Shown here: positions 1-6,026 of the stretch, piece after piece
How the letters are laid out: every line of letters begins with the position of its first letter
Numbering within the stretch: position 1 is the stretch's first letter
Source of the DNA: an uncultured Clostridia bacterium
Lineage (GTDB): Bacteria; Bacillota; Clostridia; Christensenellales; Borkfalkiaceae
Length of the DNA: 10,510 bases
NCBI GenBank assembly: GCA_905235765.1
Contig: CAJOMM010000012.1
Coordinates: forward strand, 1 to 10,510
Reading direction: 5' to 3'
Notes under the pieces: model-generated
The model's database searches: none
What the model was told of the DNA's origin: nothing
What the model saw: the letters and a program-made list of their open reading frames with translations, nothing else
Made by a program: the position numbers and the translations under genes

Positions 1-44
1 GAAATAATTTCGGTTTCGCACGTTTTTTTAGAAAAAATTTCGTA
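1..44. other. AT-rich left edge, no feature recognised
   Basis: This is the short stretch downstream of the last minus-strand gene. It is AT-rich and shows no ORF start, no convincing GC-rich hairpin followed by a T-run on the minus strand, and no repeat. Whether the mscS-guaA transcript ends here or continues past the window cannot be decided. Confidence 0.5.
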
Positions 45-296
45 TTACCCTTGAAGACCCCTTGCTTGTCTGTCCATATTTTCCACGACTATATCGTGAA
101 TTTCGCCCAATTGAGAACAGTATTCCAAAATTTCCCAAGGGCGGTTGGTATGGAAATGTATTTTTATAAGTTCTTCGTCGCCGACGACCAAAAGAGAATC
201 CCCTTCAAAGTTATCGGTTATATAATCGCGTATGGTTTTTTCGCTCAAATTTTTGCCTTCGATAAGAAGCTGCGTGTCAAAAATAAATTCTATCAT
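45..296 (-). CDS. Stand-alone FakA/YloV middle-domain-like small protein (kinase to dihydroxyacetone kinase family)
   Basis: An 83-residue protein. Its sequence resembles the region between the DAK2 kinase domain and the C-terminal domain of FakA/YloV-type fatty acid kinase subunits: an opening FDTQLLIEGKNL segment, then GDSLLVVGDEELIKIHFHTN, then a closing EYCSQLGEIHDIVVENM segment. No nucleotide-binding DAK2 region is present, so it is not expected to be a kinase alone. Small proteins of this kind are commonly named 'kinase to dihydroxyacetone kinase', but I know of no established role. The chosen ATG at 296 has AAGGA seven bases upstream (304-308 on the plus strand). A longer reading to 323 would overlap guaA and lacks a site at that spacing. 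It lies 17 bases after the guaA stop, so it is probably cotranscribed with guaA. Family resemblance is recalled from motif pattern, not searched. Confidence 0.75.
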   Translation of the reverse strand: MIEFIFDTQLLIEGKNLSEKTIRDYITDNFEGDSLLVVGDEELIKIHFHTNRPWEILEYCSQLGEIHDIVVENMDRQARGLQG

Positions 297-313
297 AACT
301 TTGTCCTTAAAAA

Positions 314-1840
314 TTATTCCCACTCAACGGTAGCCGGAGGTTTGGAAGTGATATCGTAAACAACCCTGTTTACGCCCTTAACTTCGCCGGTTATCCTGCC
401 GCTTGCCTTTTCCAGAACGTCGAACGGAATTCTCGTCCAGTCCGCCGTCATAAAATCGTCGGTAGTAACGGCGCGAAGCGCTATCGTTACTCCGTAAGTC
501 CTTGCGTCTCCCATAACCCCCACGCTTTTCGTGTCGGTAAAAACGGCAAAATATTGATTGCTGTTTACCTTAGCTTTTTCCAGTTCTTCACGGAAAATAG
601 CGTCGGCGTCGCGAAGAGTGTCGAGTTTTTCTTTCGTTACTTCGCCGATTATTCTGACGGCAAGTCCGGGACCCGGGAAAGGCTGACGCCACACGAGTTC
701 CCTCGGAAGTCCGAGTTTTTCGCCTGCGGCGCGCACTTCGTCCTTAAAAAGGTATCTTAACGGCTCTATAATCTCACGGAAGTCGATGACGTCCGGAAGT
801 CCGCCTACGTTGTGGTGGCTTTTAATAGTAGAAGCGTCTCCCCTGCCGCTTTCGACAATATCGGGATAAATCGTGCCTTGAACGAGATAGTCTACTTTGC
901 CTATTTTTTTTGCCTCTTCTTCAAATACCCTGATGAACTCTTCGCCGATAATCTTTCTCTTCTTTTCAGGTTCCGTAACGCCTTTAAGTTTACTTAAAAA
1001 CCTGTCTTCGGCGTTTACCCTTATAAGATTCATATCGAATTTACCGCGGAAAGTTTCTTCAACGAAATCCCCTTCGTTTTTACGGAGAAGCCCGTGGTCG
1101 ACGAAAACGCAGACGAGGTCTTTGCCTATCGCCCGACTTAAAAGCGCCGCGGCGACCGAAGAATCGACTCCGCCGGAAAGCGCCAAAAGAACTTTCTTTC
1201 CCGAAAGTTTTGCTCTGTATTTTTCTATAGATTCCTCTACGAAATTCCCTATTTTCCAGTCGGCTTTTGCGCCGCAAACGCCGAAAACGAAGTTTTTAAG
1301 CACCGTTTTGCCGTATTCCGTATGCGTAACTTCGGGATGAAACTGAACGCCGTATATCTTTCGTTTTTCGTCCTTAAACGCCGCGACGGGACATTTATCG
1401 GTGCGCGCGGTAACGGTAAATCCCGAAGGAACTTCACCTACGTAATCGTTATGGCTCATCCAACATACGGATTTTTCGGGAACTCCGTCGAATAAAATAT
1501 CCTTTTCAACGTAAACGGGAATTTTGCCGTATTCTCCGGAAGCCCCTGCGGAAACCACCTTTCCGCCCGCCATAAAAGTAATAAGTTGATGGCCGTAGCA
1601 AATTCCGAGGATCGGCACACCTTGAGACAGTATTTCAGGGTCGTAATGCGGAGATTTTTCATCGTATACGCTGTTAGGGCCGCCCGTAAACACCACGCCT
1701 ATATAGCCTTCGCTTTTTATTTGGGCAACGGTTATTTTGTCGTACGGCTTAATTTCCGCATAAACGCCGAGTTCTCTTATACGCCTGGCAATCAGCTGAT
1801 TATACTGTCCGCCGAAATCTATCACCAGTATTTTGTCCAT
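314..1840 (-). CDS. guaA: GMP synthase (glutamine-hydrolysing)
   Basis: A 508-residue cytosolic enzyme of purine synthesis that converts XMP, ATP and glutamine to GMP; the length is normal for the family. The N-terminal class I glutamine amidotransferase domain (about 1-190) carries the nucleophile Cys81 in GICYGHQ and the catalytic His168/Glu170 in the VQFHPEVTHT stretch. The ATP pyrophosphatase domain (about 200-390) has the P-loop LSGGVDSS at 221-228, followed by VDHGLLRKNE. The C-terminal dimerisation domain (about 390-508) starts after RQPFPGPGLAVR and ends with ITSKPPATVEWE, the usual XMP-binding tail. The ATG at 1840 has GGAGG six bases upstream (1847-1851). It follows mscS by 29 bases and precedes the small FakA-like gene by 17 bases, so the three look like one transcription unit. 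No purine riboswitch or other leader is visible before it. Confidence 0.98.
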   Translation of the reverse strand: MDKILVIDFGGQYNQLIARRIRELGVYAEIKPYDKITVAQIKSEGYIGVVFTGGPNSVYDEKSPHYDPEILSQGVPILGICYGHQLITFMAGGKVVSAGASGEYGKIPVYVEKDILFDGVPEKSVCWMSHNDYVGEVPSGFTVTARTDKCPVAAFKDEKRKIYGVQFHPEVTHTEYGKTVLKNFVFGVCGAKADWKIGNFVEESIEKYRAKLSGKKVLLALSGGVDSSVAAALLSRAIGKDLVCVFVDHGLLRKNEGDFVEETFRGKFDMNLIRVNAEDRFLSKLKGVTEPEKKRKIIGEEFIRVFEEEAKKIGKVDYLVQGTIYPDIVESGRGDASTIKSHHNVGGLPDVIDFREIIEPLRYLFKDEVRAAGEKLGLPRELVWRQPFPGPGLAVRIIGEVTKEKLDTLRDADAIFREELEKAKVNSNQYFAVFTDTKSVGVMGDARTYGVTIALRAVTTDDFMTADWTRIPFDVLEKASGRITGEVKGVNRVVYDITSKPPATVEWE

Positions 1841-1869
1841 AAATGCCCTCCGGCAAAAACGTAATGTAA

Positions 1870-2832
1870 TTATTTCTGTTTGTTATTCTTATTTTTCTTG
1901 CGATTTATGTTTTCCACGTCTACCGCTTTCTTCACTTTGTCAATAAAAGTCTCGGGCTCTTCCGGTCTTTCCTTTTCCACGCGTTCGGGAAGTGGCGCCG
2001 GATTAAACGGCATATTAACTGTATCCGTGCGCTCTCTTACTTCTATCTGCGTGAAAGGTACGGATATTCCTTTCTTTTTGAATTCGTTATACACGTTTTC
2101 AACGACGTAATAGTAAACGTCCCAGTAATCATTGGAATCGCACCAACAGTTAGCGAAAAAATCGAGGCTGCTTGAATTAAGCGTTTTAAGTTTACAAAAC
2201 GGTTTTGGATCGAGATAAACGCTGCCGTTGCTTTCCATAACTTCAACGACCGTCTTTTTTACCGACTCAACGTCCGTCTCGTAAGCGACGGAAAAGGTGA
2301 AATCCACCCTTCTTTTCGGATTTGCGCCTGCGTTTACGACGGCGTTGTTGACTATCGCAGAATTAGGCAACGTAACTTTTTTATTATCGGGAGTGGTAAG
2401 CGTGGTAAACAGAAAGTTTATCTCGGTAACACGGCCGTCGACGCCGTTTACGCTTATAAGATCGCCCTTTTTGAACATATGGGAAGAAACGATGACGATG
2501 CCGTTGGCAAGGTTCGCGATATTCGATTCCAGCGCCATGCCTATAGCGAGAAGAATTGCGGAGATTGCGGTAAGCATACCCGAAACTTCCACCCCAATCA
2601 AACTCAAAAGCGAAAGTATAAATATAAGCCAAAGCACAAACTTAATAATAGTCAGCAAAAATTTTTGCGCTATATGTTCCATACGGGATTTTGCGAAAAT
2701 TTTCGTTATTATGCGCATCAGGATTTTTATGATTATTATACCGATAATTAAAGCCGAAAAAAACTTTACGTACGACATATAATTATCGGAAAAATAATTT
2801 TTTACGGATTCCCACACCGAATTAAAATCCAT
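1870..2832 (-). CDS. mscS: MscS-family small-conductance mechanosensitive channel
   Basis: A 320-residue integral membrane channel that opens under membrane tension to release solutes during hypoosmotic shock. Three hydrophobic segments are visible: about 22-46, 58-81 and 86-119. The third is the pore helix, with GMALESNIANLANG at 98-111 matching the Gly/Ala-rich GLALQGSLSNLAAG pattern of E. coli MscS. The beta domain follows (KKGDLISVNGVDGRVTEI, about 121-138, then the PNSAIVNNAVVN stretch at 156-167), and then the mixed alpha/beta vestibule to about 268. The C-terminal tail (about 275-320) is longer than in E. coli MscS (286 residues total) and is rich in Pro, Glu, Lys and Asn. The ATG at 2832 has AGGAGG five bases upstream (2838-2843). 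It is first in the mscS-guaA unit, directly behind its own promoter. The family is clear; the link to guaA looks positional rather than functional. Confidence 0.94.
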   Translation of the reverse strand: MDFNSVWESVKNYFSDNYMSYVKFFSALIIGIIIIKILMRIITKIFAKSRMEHIAQKFLLTIIKFVLWLIFILSLLSLIGVEVSGMLTAISAILLAIGMALESNIANLANGIVIVSSHMFKKGDLISVNGVDGRVTEINFLFTTLTTPDNKKVTLPNSAIVNNAVVNAGANPKRRVDFTFSVAYETDVESVKKTVVEVMESNGSVYLDPKPFCKLKTLNSSSLDFFANCWCDSNDYWDVYYYVVENVYNEFKKKGISVPFTQIEVRERTDTVNMPFNPAPLPERVEKERPEEPETFIDKVKKAVDVENINRKKNKNNKQK

Positions 2833-2855
2833 AAATCCCTCCTACAGACATAACA

Positions 2856-2884
2856 AGTATAATAAAAACCGAATAAAATGTCAA
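2856..2884 (-). promoter_or_regulatory. Sigma-A-type promoter for mscS-guaA unit
   Basis: On the minus strand a perfect -35 TTGACA (2879-2884) and a -10 TATACT (2856-2861) are separated by 17 bases. Transcription is expected to begin near 2849, giving a leader of only about 17 bases before the mscS ATG, which just holds its AGGAGG site. Confidence 0.82.
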
Positions 2885-2927
2885 GTTTTGTTTAAGCGAA
2901 AAAAATACTTTTATACATATAAAACAG

Positions 2928-2957
2928 TTGACAAGTCGTAAGGCAATTTAATATAAT
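2928..2957 (+). promoter_or_regulatory. Sigma-A-type promoter for the aromatic amino acid operon
   Basis: A perfect -35 TTGACA (2928-2933) and a perfect -10 TATAAT (2952-2957) are separated by 18 bases. Transcription is expected near 2963-2965, which places the leader-peptide ribosome binding site almost at the 5' end and leaves a leader of about 160 bases before aroF. Both consensus hexamers imply strong initiation, consistent with control being exerted afterwards by attenuation. It is back to back with the mscS promoter; the two -35 boxes are 43 bases apart. Confidence 0.88.
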
Positions 2958-2978
2958 ACTCGTAACGAGGCAAAAATA

Positions 2979-3053
2979 ATGAAGTTTTACACCGTTAACT
3001 TTTATTTCGGATATTATTACTTTAGAAAGCCATATTCACGCAATATCGGTTAA
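2979..3053 (+). CDS. Phe/Tyr-rich attenuator leader peptide
   Basis: A 24-residue ORF in the aroF leader. It begins MKFYTVNFYFGYYYF and ends SRNIG before TAA. Ten residues are aromatic: Phe at 3, 8, 10 and 15, and Tyr at 4, 9, 12, 13, 14 and 19. There is no Trp. GAGG at 2967-2970 lies eight bases before the ATG. The gene sits between a strong promoter and an intrinsic terminator, immediately before a phenylalanine/tyrosine operon. By analogy with pheL and trpL, translation speed through the aromatic codons would report Phe-tRNA and Tyr-tRNA charging, and the peptide itself probably has no function. Codons 21-24 (3039-3050) form the antiterminator strand, so a ribosome finishing the peptide would hide it. 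The position and composition are seen directly; the regulatory role is inference. Confidence 0.88.
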   Translation: MKFYTVNFYFGYYYFRKPYSRNIG

Positions 3054-3098
3054 TTTTTGCTTTTTTGAAACAGAAATTATATAACGACCGGTATTGCG
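3039..3098 (+). promoter_or_regulatory. Antiterminator helix of the aroF attenuator
   Basis: Bases 3039-3051 (CGCAATATCGGTT) can pair with 3086-3098 (GACCGGTATTGCG) in 13 contiguous positions, of which 11 are Watson-Crick and two are G-U. The downstream strand takes six of the nine bases of the terminator 5' arm and the entire terminator loop, so this helix and the terminator cannot coexist. The 34-base loop between the strands is AT-rich. A ribosome stalled on the aromatic codons up to Phe15 would leave 3039-3051 free and favour this helix, giving readthrough into aroF. Confidence 0.82.
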
Positions 3099-3113
3099 CC
3101 GGTCGTTTTTTTT
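3083..3113 (+). terminator. Intrinsic terminator in the aroF leader (attenuator)
   Basis: A perfect 9-bp stem AACGACCGG (3083-3091) / CCGGTCGTT (3099-3107) encloses a 7-base loop TATTGCG, with an uninterrupted run of eight T at 3106-3113. The aroF ribosome binding site GGAG starts at 3114, directly after the T-run. No long gene precedes it on this strand, so it acts as an attenuator of the operon's own transcript. On the minus strand no T-run follows the stem, so it is not bidirectional. Confidence 0.93.
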
Positions 3114-3123
3114 GGAGACTTTT

Positions 3124-4143
3124 ATGATTATAGTTATTAAAAAAGAACACGAACAAAAACAACTCGACAACCTTGTAAAATGGGTAAAAGCGCAAGGCGT
3201 GGAAATAGACACTTCGATAGGCAGCAATTCCACCGTTTTGGGACTTATCGGAGATACGAGCAAAATCGACATAGACCTTTTGCGCTCGTTGGATATCGTA
3301 GAAGACGTCAAACGTATTCAGGAGCCTTATAAATGCGCTAACAGAAAGTTCCATCCGGACGACACGATAGTCGACGTTTCGGGACATAAATTCGGCGGAA
3401 ATCATTTTCAGATAATAGCGGGGCCGTGTTCCGTGGAATCGGAAAAGCAGATAATTTACGTGGCGGAAAAGGTCAAAGCCGCCGGCGCTACGGTTTTAAG
3501 GGGCGGCGCGTTTAAGCCGCGTACTTCCCCGTATTCGTTTCAGGGGCTAAGAGAAAACGGACTAAAACTTCTCTTAAAAGCAAAAGAAGAAACGGGGATG
3601 CCCATAGTTACGGAGATAATGAGCGTAAGGCATATCGATTTATTTAAAGACGTCGACATAATACAGGTAGGCGCGAGAGATATGCAGAACTTCGAACTGT
3701 TAAAAGAGGTGGGAAAACTCAACAAACCGGTACTTTTAAAGCGAGGACTTGCAAACACCGTGGAAGAGTGGCTGATGAGCGCGGAATACATTATGTCCGA
3801 AGGTTGCAAGGATATAATTTTATGCGAACGCGGAATACGTACCTTCGAACCGTATACGAGAAACACGCTCGATTTGTCCGCGATACCGCTTTTGAAAGAA
3901 CTGACTCATCTTCCGGTAATAGTCGACCCGTCGCACGCTTCGGGAATAGCGAGGCTGGTTCATCCGTTATCGCTCGCCGCGGTAGGCGCAGGCGCGCACG
4001 GGCTTATGATAGAAGTTCATAACGATCCGCCGCACGCGCTTTGCGACGGTGCGCAGTCGATTCGTCCCGAACAGTTTGAAGACCTCGTTAAAAATATAGA
4101 CGTAATGCTTCCTATAGTCGGAAAAGAAAGAGATAAATCATGA
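3124..4143 (+). CDS. aroF: 3-deoxy-7-phosphoheptulonate (DAHP) synthase, type I-beta with N-terminal ferredoxin-like domain
   Basis: A 339-residue enzyme that condenses phosphoenolpyruvate with erythrose-4-phosphate, the first committed step of the shikimate pathway. Residues 1-70 form the ferredoxin-like regulatory domain, and about 85-330 form the TIM barrel. Metal ligands are recognisable as Cys102 (GPCSVES), His271 (DPSHA), Glu297 (MIEVH) and Asp308 (LCDGAQS). The PEP-site stretch KPRTSPYSFQG lies at 131-141. Length and ligand spacing match the Thermotoga maritima type, in which the N-terminal domain mediates feedback inhibition by Tyr and, less strongly, Phe; the same is inferred here. 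The ATG at 3124 has GGAG six bases upstream (3114-3117). An in-frame TTG at 3094 lies inside the terminator loop and is rejected. It is the first enzyme gene of the operon and the direct target of the attenuator. Its stop overlaps the tyrA start by 4 bases (ATGA). Confidence 0.97.
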   Translation: MIIVIKKEHEQKQLDNLVKWVKAQGVEIDTSIGSNSTVLGLIGDTSKIDIDLLRSLDIVEDVKRIQEPYKCANRKFHPDDTIVDVSGHKFGGNHFQIIAGPCSVESEKQIIYVAEKVKAAGATVLRGGAFKPRTSPYSFQGLRENGLKLLLKAKEETGMPIVTEIMSVRHIDLFKDVDIIQVGARDMQNFELLKEVGKLNKPVLLKRGLANTVEEWLMSAEYIMSEGCKDIILCERGIRTFEPYTRNTLDLSAIPLLKELTHLPVIVDPSHASGIARLVHPLSLAAVGAGAHGLMIEVHNDPPHALCDGAQSIRPEQFEDLVKNIDVMLPIVGKERDKS

Positions 4144-4976
4144 CAACCGTAGGTATAATAGGATTAGGGCTTATAGGCGGCTCTTTTGCGAAAGCGCTGA
4201 AAAAATCCGGAAAATACCGCGTTTTGGGTTACGATATTTCCCGTGAAGTACGGGATTTATCGACGGATAAGAATATCGTTTCCGGAATTTTAGATAAAAC
4301 CACGGCGAAAGACGTCGAATATCTTTTTGCGGCGGTAACGCCGGACAACCTTGCGGCAGCGGTAAAAGACTTTCTGCCCTGTCTTAAAGACGGAGCGACG
4401 GTTACCGACTTATGCGGAATAAAGGTAGCGCCCGTAAATCAGATGAAAAAATGGAAAGCCGTCTTTCCGAATCTTAAATTTTTCGGCGGACACCCGATGG
4501 CAGGGAAAGAGAGGTACGGGATAGAAAATTCCGACGAAAACCTTTTTTCGGGCGCGTCTATGATATTGACGCCGATAGACGACCCGATAGACGAAGATTT
4601 TAAGAAAATATTTTATTCGTGCGGATTTTCACGCATAACGGAAACCGATCCCGATACGCACGATTCCATAATAGCGTACACTTCCCAATTATGCCACATT
4701 GTGTCGTCTGCGTTTGTAAAGAACGAGACTGCACAAAAACACTTCGGATTTTCCGCAGGCAGTCTTAAAGACCTTACGAGGGTGGCAAGGCTGAACCCCG
4801 AAATGTGGTCGGAACTTATTATGCAAAACAAGGACAAAGCGTTGAAAGAACTGAAAGAATTTACGGCGAATCTTTCTAAATACCAAATTGCGCTGGAAAA
4901 TTCCGATAAAGATGAACTCAAAAGATTGCTTAGCGAAGGAAATACCCTAAAAGAAAAGTTAGACGGAGAAAAATAG
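4140..4976 (+). CDS. tyrA: Prephenate dehydrogenase
   Basis: A 278-residue NAD(P)-dependent enzyme that oxidatively decarboxylates prephenate to 4-hydroxyphenylpyruvate, the tyrosine-branch step. The Rossmann fold opens with GIIGLGLIGGS (5-15), and an acidic residue follows at the next strand (GYD, 30-32), suggesting NAD preference. Catalytic His118 lies in GGHPMAGKE (116-124). The second domain has TSQLCHIVSSA (181-191, with His186) and GFSAGSLKDLTRVA (203-216), the usual substrate-binding region. The protein ends at about the length of the catalytic core. No C-terminal ACT domain is present, unlike the longer Bacillus-type TyrA, so feedback by tyrosine through ACT is not expected at this enzyme. 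The start is fixed by the 4-base ATGA overlap with aroF, implying translational coupling. Specificity for prephenate rather than arogenate is assumed from context. Confidence 0.95.
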   Translation: MTTVGIIGLGLIGGSFAKALKKSGKYRVLGYDISREVRDLSTDKNIVSGILDKTTAKDVEYLFAAVTPDNLAAAVKDFLPCLKDGATVTDLCGIKVAPVNQMKKWKAVFPNLKFFGGHPMAGKERYGIENSDENLFSGASMILTPIDDPIDEDFKKIFYSCGFSRITETDPDTHDSIIAYTSQLCHIVSSAFVKNETAQKHFGFSAGSLKDLTRVARLNPEMWSELIMQNKDKALKELKEFTANLSKYQIALENSDKDELKRLLSEGNTLKEKLDGEK

Positions 4977-6026
4977 ATGTTTGAACTGCAGGTTAACGCT
5001 TCGGGAAAATACGGCGTTTATATAACGCGCGGCATGGAAAATTTCCGAGAAAAAGCCGTGGCGAAAGCCATCGGGAAAAAGGTGGCTATCGTTACCGATT
5101 CCGAGGTAAACAAGATTTACGGCGACGCGCTTTTGCCGTTTTTTAACGATAAGTCTGTGATAAAGATAGTCGTTCCTTCCGGCGAAGACAGTAAAAACGG
5201 CGAAAACTATTTTAAGATTTTAAATACTCTTGCGGAAAACGGATTTACAAGAGAAGATTCTTTGGTCGCGTTCGGCGGCGGTGTGGTCGGGGATCTCACG
5301 GCGTTCGCCGCGTCAACCTATATGCGTGGAATAACCGTTATAGCGGTGCCGACGACTATACTTTCCATGGTCGATTCTTCTGTCGGCGGCAAAACCGCGA
5401 TAAACCTTAGAGCCGGTAAAAACCTTTGCGGCACTTTTTATCAGCCCAAAGCCGTCTATATAAACGCGGATTTTATAAATACCCTTCCGAAACGCGAACT
5501 GCTTAGCGGTTACGGAGAAATATTGAAATACGCGCTTTTAGAAAGGACAATAAACATTAGTTCCCTAACGCAAAAAGCGGACGAAAAACTTATTTACGAT
5601 TGCTTGAAGATAAAACGCGATATAGTGGAAAAAGACGAAAAAGAAAACGGAATACGCGCATTTTTAAATCTCGGACACACCGTAGGACACGCTTTGGAAA
5701 AACTTTACGAGTATAAAGTTTCTCACGGCGAGTGCGTGGCAAAAGGTCTTAAATTTTCCGTGTTCGCCTCAAAAGAACTTTATTCCCTGAAAGACCAAAC
5801 CGTCGAGGAAATGACGAAACTCTTAACTTCGTTCGATCACGATTTTTCGGTAGACTTTACGGCAAAAGAAATAGCCGAAAAAACAGTTTCCGACAAGAAA
5901 TGCCGCGGAGAGACGATAAATTTCGTCGCTCTTAAAGGAATAGGCAAGCCTAGCATAGAAAAACTTACTCTGAATCAACTCTTTTTACTTTTGGAAAAAT
6001 ATGAACGTAACAATTACTCCGTTTAG
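4977..6026 (+). CDS. aroB: 3-dehydroquinate synthase
   Basis: A 349-residue NAD- and metal-dependent enzyme that cyclises DAHP to 3-dehydroquinate, the second shikimate-pathway step. NAD-binding motifs are FGGGVVGDLTAFAAS (99-113) and VPTTILSMVDSSVGGKT (124-140), with the substrate-binding stretch NLRAGKNLCGTFYQPK at 143-158. Putative divalent-metal ligands are Glu181 (SGYGEILK), His234 (NLGHTVGHA) and His250 (SHGEC), with Lys184 near the active site. The length is typical for the family. The ATG abuts the tyrA stop with no gap, and GGAG at 4965-4968 lies eight bases upstream inside the end of tyrA. Its last 26 bases are shared with aroA in another frame. Confidence 0.97.
   Translation: MFELQVNASGKYGVYITRGMENFREKAVAKAIGKKVAIVTDSEVNKIYGDALLPFFNDKSVIKIVVPSGEDSKNGENYFKILNTLAENGFTREDSLVAFGGGVVGDLTAFAASTYMRGITVIAVPTTILSMVDSSVGGKTAINLRAGKNLCGTFYQPKAVYINADFINTLPKRELLSGYGEILKYALLERTINISSLTQKADEKLIYDCLKIKRDIVEKDEKENGIRAFLNLGHTVGHALEKLYEYKVSHGECVAKGLKFSVFASKELYSLKDQTVEEMTKLLTSFDHDFSVDFTAKEIAEKTVSDKKCRGETINFVALKGIGKPSIEKLTLNQLFLLLEKYERNNYSV

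Noticed and set aside
51..359. 102-residue plus-strand ORF opposite the small FakA-like gene and the end of guaA.
   Set aside because: It lacks a ribosome binding site and any family motif. The minus strand encodes two recognisable proteins across the same bases.
3083..3113. Terminator belonging to an unrelated upstream transcript.
   Set aside because: No other plus-strand gene precedes it in the window, it lies about 120 bases after a consensus promoter, and its 5' arm and loop pair with the leader-peptide codons.
3094..3123. Alternative TTG start extending aroF by ten residues.
   Set aside because: The TTG lies in the terminator loop and has no ribosome binding site, while the ATG at 3124 has GGAG at good spacing and begins the conserved N-terminal domain.
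2964..3123. T-box or TRAP-type control of the operon.
   Set aside because: The leader is too short and lacks the T-box motif and the repeated GAG/UAG triplets. The aromatic leader peptide with paired hairpins explains the region better.
3022..3405. 127-residue minus-strand ORF antisense to the leader and aroF.
   Set aside because: It is a shadow of aroF and the AT-rich leader. It has no recognisable domain, and the plus-strand reading is fully explained.
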